Shown here piece by piece: positions 18,760 to 27,988 of a DNA stretch of 33,614 nt (position 1 is its first letter; the number at the start of each line of letters is the position of its first letter). Source of the DNA: Mesaphorura yosii (taxonomy: Eukaryota; Arthropoda; Collembola; Poduromorpha; Tullbergiidae); NCBI GenBank assembly GCA_009869945.1, contig WIXG01000600.1:1-33614 (forward strand). The letters are read 5' to 3'. A program made the position numbers and the translations under genes. The notes beneath the pieces were generated by a model, which saw nothing but the letters and a program-made list of their open reading frames with translations, was not told the DNA's origin and ran no database searches.

Positions 18760-18816
18760 TTTGAGCCAAGCTCGTTTCTTTTTCTGATTCTTGCTTGCTG
18801 GGTGGTTCAAGTGAAG

Positions 18817-18824
18817 CTTTTATA
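18817..18824 (-). promoter_or_regulatory. TATA box of the AA15 LPMO gene
   Basis: TATAAAAG on the minus strand, 58-65 bp upstream of the chosen ATG and only 7 bp before the upstream non-ATG extension of the frame. It thus supports the internal ATG as the true start. Confidence 0.55.
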
Positions 18825-19119
18825 TCCACAAACCCGGCGGCCACTTGACAATTCGCCACTTTCGACTCCAAACTGCGCATTTGCAAAGTTTTTGTTCATT
18901 TACTGCTTCAAAACTGTCATACGTGTCTCAAAATCTGGTGGATCAAATCGTCAATCATCGCAAGGCAAAGCAGGTGGCATGAGCCACTCGGTGCCTTGCC
19001 TCTTTGCGCACGCTCTCAAGTTTGAAAAATTCGCACCTGCTCTGCGAAAAATTCCTGGGGCAATTAAACTTTGCTCTGATGCTCTGCTCAGGAATGCAAA
19101 TGGACTTAACTTTGTCTTT

Positions 19120-19413
19120 TGGAGCTCGGTCCTTCGCGTTGTAGAACGTGTACGATGCTTTCATGGTGTCCCCTTCGAACGCGTACTCCTTCGAGTACGG
19201 CATCTCACCCCGGTTTTTCTCGCAGATCCACTTGTTGCCTTCGATCATGATGAGACTCGAGACGGGAGTCCCGTCCTCCAAACTTATTCGTCGCGCTTGC
19301 CCGACACGAACGAAAACTGCATTTCGTTGACATCCTAGAAAATATCATGCTGAGTCCACACGCCGTCACCGTCCACGCTGAGTTCGACGATGGAGGCGGA
19401 GCCTGAGAAAGCC
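19120..19413 (-). pseudogene. Fatty-acid-binding-protein relic
   Basis: After a good acceptor (TTTTTGCAG, exon from 19413) the minus strand reads SIVELSVDGDGVWTQ, then NEMQFSF, and in another frame EDGTPVSSLIMIEGNKWIC and EYAFEGDTMKASYTFYN. This is the strand order of the C-terminal two thirds of an intracellular lipid-binding beta barrel (FABP/CRABP). A TAG stop (19335-19337) and a frameshift near 19285 break it, and no first exon with the N-terminal strand-helix part is visible. The TAG sits in a TTTTCTAG context that could be an acceptor of a very short intron, but the frameshift remains. Likely a dead copy. Confidence 0.5.
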
Positions 19414-19439
19414 CTGCAAAAAGGAAGAAATTTATTCGC

Positions 19440-19741
19440 CGTGACAAATTCGAAAGGACCTTATTCAGCCATGTACGAATTTCTTGCCTAATGCCTGTAG
19501 TCACACCAATCAGCGTCCTAAACCCGGTGACGAGCAAGCCGTGTGACACATCCCAAAACGAGCGATTCAAGTCCATTTGTGATGCGTTTGTACAAAAAAC
19601 AGCGAACATGAATCCGGTGATGACTCCCACCGTCGTGAGACACACGTACCAACTGAATGAGTTCCGACGCCCGTTACGAACTTGCATCCAAGACTCGTGT
19701 TGATTTAACACGGAGAGCATGAGAGCCCTTCTGAAATACAT
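19440..19741 (-). pseudogene. Gustatory-receptor-like fragment 1
   Basis: From 19741 the frame gives about 100 residues with two hydrophobic helices (SWYVCLTTVGVITGFMFAVF and HGLLVTGFRTLIGVTTGI) followed by RQEIRTWLNKVL. That succession, two helices and then a charged helix before a short loop, is like the TM1-TM2 region of arthropod gustatory receptors. The remainder of a receptor of about 400 residues is absent, and the frame runs into the lipid-binding relic. Assignment is by topology and local pattern, so it stays tentative. Confidence 0.35.
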
Positions 19742-19899
19742 GCATCCCTATTTTTTAAAATGCCGATGCTCCTTAATACCCGAACCTAACCTAAGTAAAT
19801 TGACAAAATATAGTCTGCTTTAATCTAATCTAAAATCAAATTTAATTTTCACTAAAACGTACTTATGCGCCGCCTCAGTCGCGAATTTGTGTTAACGTG

Positions 19900-22383
19900 T
19901 TACTGCTGTCGTGTGCCGGGCAGAATTGGGCGGGGCCAGTCGACTCTTAAAAGACGTAGATATATGATTATGTATGCATATATATATGCGTATGTATCTG
20001 TGAATGGGCGAAATATAGCCCGCAAAAGTTTGAAAATTCGAATAATAGCAATTGGAACAAATTCCAGAATGAACCTTGTCACTGCCACCAAGAACCCCCA
20101 CCCGAGAATATAAAACACAGTCACCACGTTCGAGTCTATCCCCAACGGTTTGGGGCCGTCATTTCCAACTAGTATCATTCCATCCTTTTCCATTTTCTCA
20201 ATTTCGGCCTGCCAATAGGATGGATGTTTCAACTTGTACCACTTCTCCCAAATGGAGTAAATGCCCGACGACAAGATTCGCTGCATGCGCTTGTACAGAT
20301 AAGTGGACGTTTTCCCAAACTTTTGGAATTCAAATCTGTAAATCTCTGTCCAAGCATTTCTTTTCCCACTTTGAGTACAACCACTCGATTTCCAGCTTTT
20401 GCTTCCAGGTAGTGAATCATTGCTTTGAGTTGGTCGGCGCTTTCTGCTGTAGCAGTATTGTGGCACCGAGAAACTTGCCGGATAAATTCCTCTGTCTCAT
20501 TAGGATGGAAATTGTCGCGGTCAGCTCCAACCATTGATACAAAAACGAATTGATCTTGGGACGCACCAATTGCCTTCTGAGCAGTACCATTTCTCTTCCT
20601 TTCCGCGATCCGCAATTCGTCCCACTTCGTTATGTCATCCAAAGTCCATCCACGCCTAAAAAGCCTCAGTGCAACCTCGCACCAGTATTCTTGCGCAAAG
20701 TATGGGGCTGGTGTATCGTCAATATCACTGCAATTGCTGGAAGCGTAATCAGACAACGACGAAGACCATGCGGCCAAGTCAGAAAGGTATTTTCGGTGAT
20801 CCACAGAAAGCCCTCGATGAAAGATGAATGCCCTGAACGCTGGGTCGATCCAAGGATATGGTAGTACATTTATGTGTCTGGCGTAGAAGGTAAACCCATT
20901 CATCTCGGTGAAGTCAGTCCATCTTGAACGAAGCGGAATTGGACGCGTGAGTTCTGACACAAAGATGCCACTGTAGGCTCCGGTCAGTACGACGGAGCCT
21001 ACAGAGCGCGTGAGCTACAGAGCAAAGTGCCCAACTTCCGATTATGACCATGAAGCATAGCATGACAATGCCAGTTGACCGTATTTCTTTTCTTTCGCCT
21101 GGCGGTGATGCGAAGAGCATCGCTGCATTGATCATGAGCAGGTTGTGCACAACCGAGCAGATTGACTTAATCGCGTCAGGATTCTTGTATATTACGATGG
21201 TTGTAAGCAATGTTGTCAGCAAAAGCACAGTGCAGATAATCGCGAACCACGAGCCAGAGTCAAATGGATCGAAAAAGAACTGATAACTTAGGTTCTCAGA
21301 ACTTCCGTCACAAGTGGCAATATACCAGTCGTCAGACTGAAGGACAATGGAGAGCCTATTGAGCCAGGACCCACTTCGGTCGCTGCTAAAGTGAAAATAT
21401 GACACCAGTGTATCCTCCGTCAAGTTCCCTGCACCAAAGGGATCTGAATCTCTCACGGATAATGTTAGCGTCTCGACAATTAGGAGCCTGAGTAACGTAT
21501 CGAGCTGGATTGGTGGTGGCTTAAAGGGATTGGCGGGTACAATATTTAGAGATTTGATGTCGACCGTCGGCATGAACTTGATGTACTCGACCAACTCACT
21601 CACACTTTTACGCAAAGCAGACCGTTCATCGTTCCACAGGAGCACTTGGTTTTCCTTTGTGGCACCATTCAGGGCGAGATTAAATGCCTCGAATTGTTTC
21701 CTACAGCTTCCGCCATCGCCCAACTGCAGACAACCGGTCATATTGACCAGAACTGATTTAGTTCGTCCTGCTTGCACATAGTCAATTCCGTAAAGCGCAA
21801 CAGAGATGTTGCTGGCATCTGAAAGCAACTTGGTCGCCACCAGTATAAAAGAAAGTTGCAGCAGCCCCTTGTAGTCATCACCTTCAAAAGCTTCCACAAT
21901 CGAGTACTCGTCTCCATCACCAAGGCCTGGTCCTGAACTGCTCATGATGCTACTCCAAAAAACGAAGACTGTACCAAAGTGAAAATATTCAAACGGGGAG
22001 GTTTCTTCTTCATCTGTTCTTTCTTTGCAGTCCAGCATGCGATAGTAGGTCGCCTGGCTCATGTGCAAGTACAGATTAGTAACCGCTTCGTTCCACTGTT
22101 CCAGTAGAATAATGACAAGTTGAGGCCGAAGTTGGACGTGCAAATGTCTGCTGGGCACCTGGAAATGCGTGCCGTTACCAGCTGATACAGATACCGGGTG
22201 CTCTGGTGGGTCAATTTGGAGATTCGAGCTTTCAAGCAGCAGATGCACAAGATACAGGTCACGAAATTTATGAATAAACGCACTGACCCCTTGAACATAT
22301 ACAATTGGTTTGTGTAACTCTATACCCATGCTCAAGGCTCCAAAGGTCAGCAAACACGTTCTCATCCAATTCGGAGTAATCAT
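19900..22383 (-). pseudogene. Ionotropic receptor, disrupted by two frameshifts
   Basis: Reading runs in three successive frames on the minus strand. Frame 1 (22383 to about 20990) has a signal-like start, a ligand-binding half with several N-glycosylation sites, FFFDPFDSGSWFAII as M1, a pore region and M2. Frame 2 (about 20975 to 20360) continues directly with YSGIFVSELTRP and the S2 lobe. Frame 3 (about 20350 to 19900) has the second S2 part (WEKWYKLKHPSYW) and M3 (VVTVFYILGWGFLVAVTRFI). The order is right for a divergent ionotropic receptor, but this one is only distantly related to receptors A-D. The first break coincides with a 12-bp inverted repeat insertion. No intron of plausible size mends either break. 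A pseudogene is most likely; an assembly error is possible for the second break. Confidence 0.7.
20971..21004. repeat. Perfect 12-bp inverted repeat at the frameshift
   Basis: CTGTAGGCTCCG (20971-20982) and its exact complement (20993-21004) flank a 10-nt loop. A 9-bp direct repeat CTACAGAGC (20999-21007 and 21015-21023) overlaps it. It lies exactly where the receptor pseudogene changes frame. Confidence 0.85.
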
Positions 22384-23138
22384 CTTTCACAAGTTTTTAC
22401 TTTATACCAGAGAACACCTTAGTGTCTCGTGGGTCGCCGGGCGAAAGAGTCGATCAACTAACCTTGCGGGAAAGGCAGAAGTTACTTCGATAATGGAGGC
22501 AATAAATTTTTTATCAGCCAAGCGTTTATACTTAAGTCAGTACTTAACCAGAATCCATTTGGAAACCAAAGCAAACAATGCGAAGCGTGGCCAGAATGAA
22601 ATTGGTTTCCTGCATTCTGTATGTATGGTTGGCACATCCTGCTGATGGCGTTCGGAAAGTTTATTCAATTTTGACTATAGTCGTCGTATGTCAAGTGTAA
22701 CAATCAAATCAATTGAATGGTGCGAAGTGCATATTTAATTGAATTGTATTGCCCTCGAAATTCCTTTGCTAAACATTGATACGTGATGTAGCACAGGATA
22801 CCACTTACCCATGGAAGCCTGCTTCCAGCTGAAAGGTATCGCACGGGTGAAGGTACCAATGCGAACTAGGAAACAGGCGGCATCGATCCATCCGGATGGC
22901 AACATGCTGCTGATGTGACGGAGTCTTAAATGAGAGTCAAGTCCAACGAAGAATTTTCAAAACAAGAATTGTCTAAATGTCTTGTATTTCTTGGAAAATA
23001 GAGACAGATTGTAGGAGAGTCGCAAGAAGCAAGCAATAAAAAGCACTCTGATAAATTGGAGAGCAATTTACCAGAAAGTGCTCGTCAGGCGTACGTGCTT
23101 CGAAGGAAGAGTCATCTGGTTTGAAATATTAAAATCAA
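22384..23138. other. Region with a possible chemoreceptor first exon (22905-22809, minus)
   Basis: Mostly featureless. On the minus strand an ATG at 22905 opens 32 codons (MLPSGWIDAACFLVRIG... ending IPFSWKQASM) before a strong donor GTAAGT at 22808. Gustatory receptor N-termini often contain a similar 'IPFxW' before the first helix. No matching second exon was found in phase, so this is weak. Confidence 0.2.
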
Positions 23139-23640
23139 TTAAAAAACATTAGCTCCATAACCCAAAATTTTGATTTTGATGACATTATCAGGATTTACAC
23201 GATTCTGATCAACGACAAGATATTCCTTTTCTTCAAATGTAAACTTTTCTGCGTACATTTCTGCCACTTTGATATTTGGTGTAGAGTAAGTTCATTGACC
23301 ATACAAGAATCGTTGGCCCTTACTCAGAAGGTAGCCGTCTTCTGCAATGGAATAACTATTCCGTTGTCCAGTTCCATGATAGGACATAGCCCACTCTTCA
23401 CAAATTGATTTGGTGGGATCCAGCCTGTCTTTATCAGCGCCCAGCATTTGTCTTCACCAAACCTGCAACTAAAACCATTTTAAATGTTCAGCTCCTGAAT
23501 AAGGTTACAATGAAGTCGCGTTCTTACTCACTTTCCAATGACATTGAGAGCAATTCGTTTCCAGTCACAAGGACGTTTGTAGATCTTAGCTCCTGTCCAA
23601 AACTCTTGCGTGTCGACGAATTTAAATACAAAACTACTTT
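23139..23640 (-). pseudogene. Relic of a YHGT/QNRVNP family protein (ADP-ribosyltransferase-like look)
   Basis: Minus strand, two exons: about 23640-23532 and 23462-23139, joined by a 69-nt GT-AG phase-2 intron. They carry YKRPCDWKRIALNVIGK, then SYHGTG, SIAEDGYLLSKGQRFLYG, YSTPNIKVAEMYA and QNRVNPDNV. I recall this motif series from a large, little-studied eukaryotic family (fungi, rotifers, arthropods). Its H-G-T, G-Y and Y-S-T-P order resembles the H-Y-E scaffold of ADP-ribosyltransferases (inference). It is broken by a one-base shift around 23440 and an in-frame TGA (23292-23294) where a Gly codon would be expected. The usual C-terminus is missing. A recently dead copy. Confidence 0.55.
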
Positions 23641-23694
23641 AATGAAATCTAAAACGCTTTATTTTTAATTGTTCAACATAAAATTGTGCCATTA

Positions 23695-23920
23695 TCCACC
23701 TCCGTCCAAGGATTGCAGCGACGGAGCCACAAAACTGACACCGGAACCAGTTTGCTGTGAAGGTTTTTACTTTTGCCATGTCGGCAAAGCAACAAAGTAC
23801 AACTGCGAACGGGGTGAGCAATTTAATCCAGTCAAGCTTAGTTGGGACGACGCTTCGGTAGTCGGATTTGAAATTGCTTACAAGCTAAGATTACGTGTAA
23901 AATGCAAGTGTTTCATGTAA
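23695..23920 (+). pseudogene. Chitin-binding type-2 (CBM14/peritrophin-A) fragment
   Basis: Without an ATG, the frame reads DCSDGATKLTPEPVCCEG, FYFCHVG and YNCERGEQFNPVKLSWDD and ends ...RVKCKCFM-stop. Spacing C-x14-C(C)-x5-FYFC-x9-C-x-x-G-x-x-F is that of a peritrophin-A domain, which binds chitin in cuticle or gut lining. The fifth cysteine is replaced by Trp (LSWDD). Either it is an exon of an unrecognised gene (an AAG acceptor-like context precedes the domain) or a remnant. No signal peptide exon found. Confidence 0.45.
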
Positions 23921-24461
23921 AGGAGCCCTAAAAATTATTCAAATTCATCTCCCTTTGAATGGCAAAGTTACACGGCTGCATTTCGGTTTATTGATAAGGG
24001 ATGATTAACTCATTGTCACACTCTCGAATCTTAACTGTAACACTCCGGCATAACGATAAAGTGTCATGGGCTGTGGGGAAAAAGGTTAGGGAAAGAAGTT
24101 GGAGGTATGATCACGAGTTATACTGGGCCACTGGACGTTGCGATTTGAGACCACGATGCGTTGGTATTGCCTGCGAATGCGAAAGTACTGTGCTGGTGTT
24201 CGTGATCAGTGCCACGTAATCACCCCCGCACCACAATCTTTAAGTCAGACAATCACGCAATTATTGCCTTTTATCTATCGCTAACCTCAGAGCTTGAAAT
24301 TTACCGCAGTCTCGAATCCATCATCAGTAAACCACAGATTCCACATAGCAAATGATTACTACATACAGAGATCTTCCAACTTCTCAATTTCAATACATGC
24401 TACGATTCAGTAGCAACGCAAATTTTTGTAAGACAGCAACAATTTAAATTTCGATTTCGCC
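23921..24461. other. Intergenic, one unrecognised 72-codon open frame
   Basis: An ATG-started frame at 24001-24219 (contains GRCDLRPRCVGIACECES) has no recognisable domain, signal or splice partner and could be chance. The end of the stretch is the promoter side of the peptide gene. Confidence 0.3.
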
Positions 24462-24701
24462 ATGATGGACATTAAGTTGGGTCTTCTATTAGCTCTCTGC
24501 ACCTTGCTCATTGGGTTTGCCTCTACAACCCCCTCGCAGACGTTGCCATACAGTGTAGACGGAGGTGCCACGTGGTCTAACGTTGATGTTGGTATGGTAT
24601 TACTCAATACACTGTAAATTAGTTTGGAATAATAGAACTTTAACATTCTAGCTCCGGGAACCGAAATACTTACACGGAAGTGGTACAATAACGATGGTTA
24701 A
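24462..24701 (+). CDS. Small secreted peptide, unrecognised (59 residues)
   Basis: Exons 24462-24591 and 24652-24701 with a 60-nt phase-1 GT-AG intron (GTATGG...ATTCTAG) encode 59 residues. The start MMDIKLGLLLALCTLLIGFA is a strong signal peptide, followed by a cysteine-free chain rich in Thr/Ser/Asp/Gly. The chain ends in a dibasic Arg-Lys (52-53), then WYNND and a terminal Gly, the layout of an amidated peptide precursor, though this may be coincidence. It is too short for either exon to stand out alone; the signal peptide and in-frame splice are the evidence. AATAAA-type signals occur near 24848. Family not recognised. It is the only intact-looking gene in the decayed zone. Confidence 0.5.
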
Positions 24702-25059
24702 CGACGTGCATAGAACTCCGGGATGACTGCATCACTTCCTACTGGCTTCAATTAGTTGCCTAGTAGCACTAAAACATGCCTTAGTCCTAGTGTACATGAT
24801 CCAAATGACCCAAGTAATGAACAGATTTGATCATTCATTGAAAAGTGAATAAAATAAAGTCTCACAAAAGACACCTCTTCATAACGCATCTCAGCTGCTA
24901 ACTGTTGTTGAGGCTCAATCCGTATTAATGATAATGATGTGGAGTTCAAAGATGAAGTTTGATTCCTCCGGAAAAGGTATCAGCCGAAAGTTCAAGAGCG
25001 GATAGAATTAAAAATTGAAGACTTGAAGGCTCGGATGCTTGAGGACTCATCCGTCGCTT
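24702..25059. other. Intergenic, no gene recognised
   Basis: 3' flank of the peptide gene (AATAAAATAAAG near 24848) and 3' flank of the receptor fragment. Nothing further supported. Confidence 0.35.
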
Positions 25060-25604
25060 TTAAAAACTCATAGAACGACTTATCGCCCTTTTCGTCAGGG
25101 ACTTCATCTTTGAGTCATCTTCGACTGCTTCGACGGGGTTTTCGAGCGCGCAGCGAGTGATTCGAAAGTACAACCTAACGAAGGTGTTGAGGAGCTCAAA
25201 GAGTGGGACGATTGGGAAGAGGAGGCCCGCGACCCACGTGAAACATTGCGTCAACGTCCACGCGTAGTGGATTTCAGCTGCTATAGAGCAAACAAAGATG
25301 AACCCCGCACCGCACCACCCGCAAACATCCACTGAATTTAAAGGAAATATCGTCGATCTGTCCACGCACCTGCGCCGGCTCGCGCGCGCCCCAACCGGCT
25401 GTACAGCAGCAGCAGTTCGTTGAAAAGTATGACCAGCTCCCGTCGGCTTGATTCGAACCCTAGTTTGATGACAGAGTGAAGCACGTAGACCACAACGGTC
25501 AAGGCGTACAGCACGCGAAAGGATTCACGAAGGCAACAACAAGTCGGCCCACGGCGATTGAAAAGCTGCAGGCGCGGACTGTTTTCGGATGAATCGCTGC
25601 GCCG
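25060..25604 (-). pseudogene. Gustatory-receptor-like fragment 2
   Basis: Open from 25604 after an in-frame stop, without an ATG: SFRVLYALTVVVYVLHSVIK, then RRELVILFNELLLLYSRLG, then (after a 38-nt GTGCGT...TTCAG interval, 25328-25365, that restores the frame) FIFVCSIAAEIHYAWTLTQC and VAGLLFPIVPLFELLNTFVR, ending SRSMSF-stop at 25060. Three hydrophobic helices and the 'ELxxLFNxLL' pattern resemble the middle of arthropod gustatory receptors. Start, later helices and the TYhxxxxxQ tail are missing. 38 nt is shorter than any other intron here (60-103), so it may be decay rather than splicing. Confidence 0.4.
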
Positions 25605-25787
25605 TCAGTCGCCGGTGGCCTCGCCGAACCCACCGCACCAGGCGAAGGCGTCAGACCATTCGGCTTAGTTTCGTGTTATTCGCTTCTCCAGTGTGTTGCG
25701 TAATTAAAAGTATTGATTTAAAAGTGTTAATTAAGGTGTTAATTAAAAGTGACTCGCTTGAGTGCCAATTGACTTAGGTGGAAATGA

Positions 25788-27680
25788 TTAATTGTTACTC
25801 CGCCGCCGAATTAATCTGCTCTGCACGAGTTCAACGAACAACGCGACGGCCGCTCCGGCAATGAGAATTCCGTACAGCTGAATGACGGACAGGAGCGCCG
25901 TGTTGAACGAAAGCTGTCGCGGCACAAAGCGTGGGTCCGTCACAGGAAATTCCCGCTCTGCTTCAGCCATTTTGAGGCCGTCCCAATAGCCAGGAAAAAT
26001 TCCGGCCGCCGTGAAGCGGGCCATCGCCCTTGCAATGACGGACTGCAGATGGCCCATGACTTGAAAAGTGAGCCAGACGGAGTGGTCCCACATTTCGTCG
26101 ACGGTAGCACAGAAAACGCCCGGCTCGGAGCCCTGGTACACAGTCCGAATCTGGCGGATTGACCGTGCCGCGAGTTTTGTCAGCGTCCGGCGAGTGCCTT
26201 TGTCCGACCAGGCTGCTACGCACAGAGCCCAGTCGTCCCAGCCGGGCGCACGGCACGGCTCAGGTGTGGACGCCTTCATGAATGAGTCAGCAGTGAATTG
26301 AATTCTATTGCGCGTGAAATTCTGGACGTTTGCTGGCGCGTACGCGCCGTGATCGTCTACGACACGGAATCCTTGGTCAAAGAGCTCCTTGTTTGTTCGG
26401 ATTCGGGCGGGCTGCAGCGGGGCGAGCACGTCGGACGTGAAAAAGGCGATGTAGCCCTGCGAAGCGAAAAATAAGACGAAGAACAGGAGCGCGATGGGGC
26501 CTGGCCAGGCGCGGTTTTGCCGGGGAATCCAAATGAGCGTCCAGAGAATGTCCAGGGCGTACCAAATCTGTTGCGGCCCTGTGGCGGCTGCTGAGGCGTC
26601 GAAGGCCAGGAGCCCAGCGGCGAGCAACAGCGTCAGGCCGGCAAGGCAGCCCCACGTCCACAGGTCGAAGGGCCGAAGAAAGAAGATCAGCGACGCACGC
26701 TGTAGAGTCGCCTTCCGCGTGCAGTACAGATGCACGTAATCGTTGAGCATGATCAGCGTCATCTGCGTGTGTTGATAATTGCCTAGGCCACAACTCACAC
26801 AGAGAATGACGCGGGGCGCCGCCTTCATTTGGGCGGAGGTCGCGTTCTGCGGGAGGGTGAAGCTCAGATTGAACTGGTGCACAAGCACGGAAGCGATTAA
26901 GTCGTTTATCCCCAAATCTCCGTCCCTCCAGCCGAAGGCGAGTGCTTCCGCCGCGAGGTCGCGCGGAGTCCCCCGCAGAGACCCGTCAGGGTAGAAAAAC
27001 ATGTGGGCCCGCCAGGCGGTGTAGCCGCTTCGAGTTGCGGCGTCTCGGCTGTTTCCATTGTTGTTTAAGGACAGGTACGCCCTTCTCAGTGCTGCTCCTG
27101 TGGCCGTCTGAGCTGAAATTGGCACCGTTGTGGTGTCCTGCCATTGGGTCACAGTGTCACAGAGGTAGCACACGATACACCAGCACCAGCGCCATATTTT
27201 AGCCGACTCTGTCTGCTGACCAATCAGAACGACGAGTGGATGGCGTTCATAAAAGAGCGACGACGTGAAAGCCTGTCCCAGCCTTGTCTCATCCACTTCG
27301 CCTGTCAGCAGGCCAAAAAATAGCGTCCAATCGCTGAATGAAAGGTTCGACTTGGCAATTACGTCCAGAAGGAGGCGCTCGTCGGGGTATACGACAATGA
27401 CGACCAGGCATTGCCCAAAACGTCGAAGTCGTGCATCCAGCTGCGTTTCTGGTTTCTGAACCAGGAGAAGAGGAGTGGACCACCTGACCAGGTTCGCTTG
27501 TAGTTCGTCAGCGGCAAATGCAAACTCTGAAGCGACGATCTGAATCGTACAGTCTGGCTCGAATCTTGGGAGTTGGTCGAGCGCCGCCGAGGCTGGCGTT
27601 GGAGCTGACACAGGTTGAGAGAAAAGAAGGGCTTCGCAGATGAATAAAAGACCGCCGATACTGAAAACGTTGACAGCCAT
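25788..27680 (-). CDS. Divergent ionotropic receptor B (intact, intronless)
   Basis: 630 residues from the ATG at 27680. An in-frame ATG lies 63 nt upstream (27743), but the signal peptide MAVNVFSIGGLLFICEALLF starts at this Met and paralogues begin alike. Layout as in receptor A: ligand-binding half with WCIVCYLCDTVTQW, LYCTRKATLQRASLIFFLRP leading into M1, pore WYALDILWTLIWIPRQNRAW (the IPLQNPRW of its sisters is changed), M2 with SQGYIAFFTSDVLAPLQP, and M3 in SFNTALLSVIQLYGIL. It is the first of three tandem minus-strand copies and the most divergent of these in the pore. Membrane chemosensory channel; ligand unknown. Confidence 0.92.
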   Translation of the reverse strand: MAVNVFSIGGLLFICEALLFSQPVSAPTPASAALDQLPRFEPDCTIQIVASEFAFAADELQANLVRWSTPLLLVQKPETQLDARLRRFGQCLVVIVVYPDERLLLDVIAKSNLSFSDWTLFFGLLTGEVDETRLGQAFTSSLFYERHPLVVLIGQQTESAKIWRWCWCIVCYLCDTVTQWQDTTTVPISAQTATGAALRRAYLSLNNNGNSRDAATRSGYTAWRAHMFFYPDGSLRGTPRDLAAEALAFGWRDGDLGINDLIASVLVHQFNLSFTLPQNATSAQMKAAPRVILCVSCGLGNYQHTQMTLIMLNDYVHLYCTRKATLQRASLIFFLRPFDLWTWGCLAGLTLLLAAGLLAFDASAAATGPQQIWYALDILWTLIWIPRQNRAWPGPIALLFFVLFFASQGYIAFFTSDVLAPLQPARIRTNKELFDQGFRVVDDHGAYAPANVQNFTRNRIQFTADSFMKASTPEPCRAPGWDDWALCVAAWSDKGTRRTLTKLAARSIRQIRTVYQGSEPGVFCATVDEMWDHSVWLTFQVMGHLQSVIARAMARFTAAGIFPGYWDGLKMAEAEREFPVTDPRFVPRQLSFNTALLSVIQLYGILIAGAAVALFVELVQSRLIRRRSNN

Positions 27681-27988
27681 CCTGACACTCTCATAAATTC
27701 CGAATGAATGCGAGTGAATGCTACACCAATATTCCAGAGACATAAATTCCAGCCGGAAAATGTTCCATGCTCATTGTGGATGTCCAAATCGTGTTCGCAA
27801 GGGCGCTCAGAAAAATACACCAGCTACTCGAACTCTTTTTCGTTGAATCTTTGATCAGCACAGCTTTTGATGGCATAATTCATTGATTACGGGTTTCGAA
27901 CAGGAGCACAATCAATTTGCATTCCTCAAGCGTGGAAATTTCGATTGTTTGCACTCTCCCATGCACATGTTTCACTCGTGCTCCACCT

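Noticed and set aside
18760..18810. Upstream extension of the LPMO frame
   Set aside because: No ATG (TTG only), it lies almost against the TATA box, and it would put a Lys-rich stretch before the signal peptide.
19961..20001. TATATA/TATG microsatellite-like tract
   Set aside because: Short, imperfect, and inside the tail of a pseudogene; no sign of function.
22809..22905. Gustatory-receptor first exon
   Set aside because: Good donor and a suggestive IPFSW, but no second exon in matching phase was found; kept only as a low-confidence note.
24001..24219. 72-codon plus-strand frame
   Set aside because: No domain, no signal peptide, no splice partner; length is compatible with chance.
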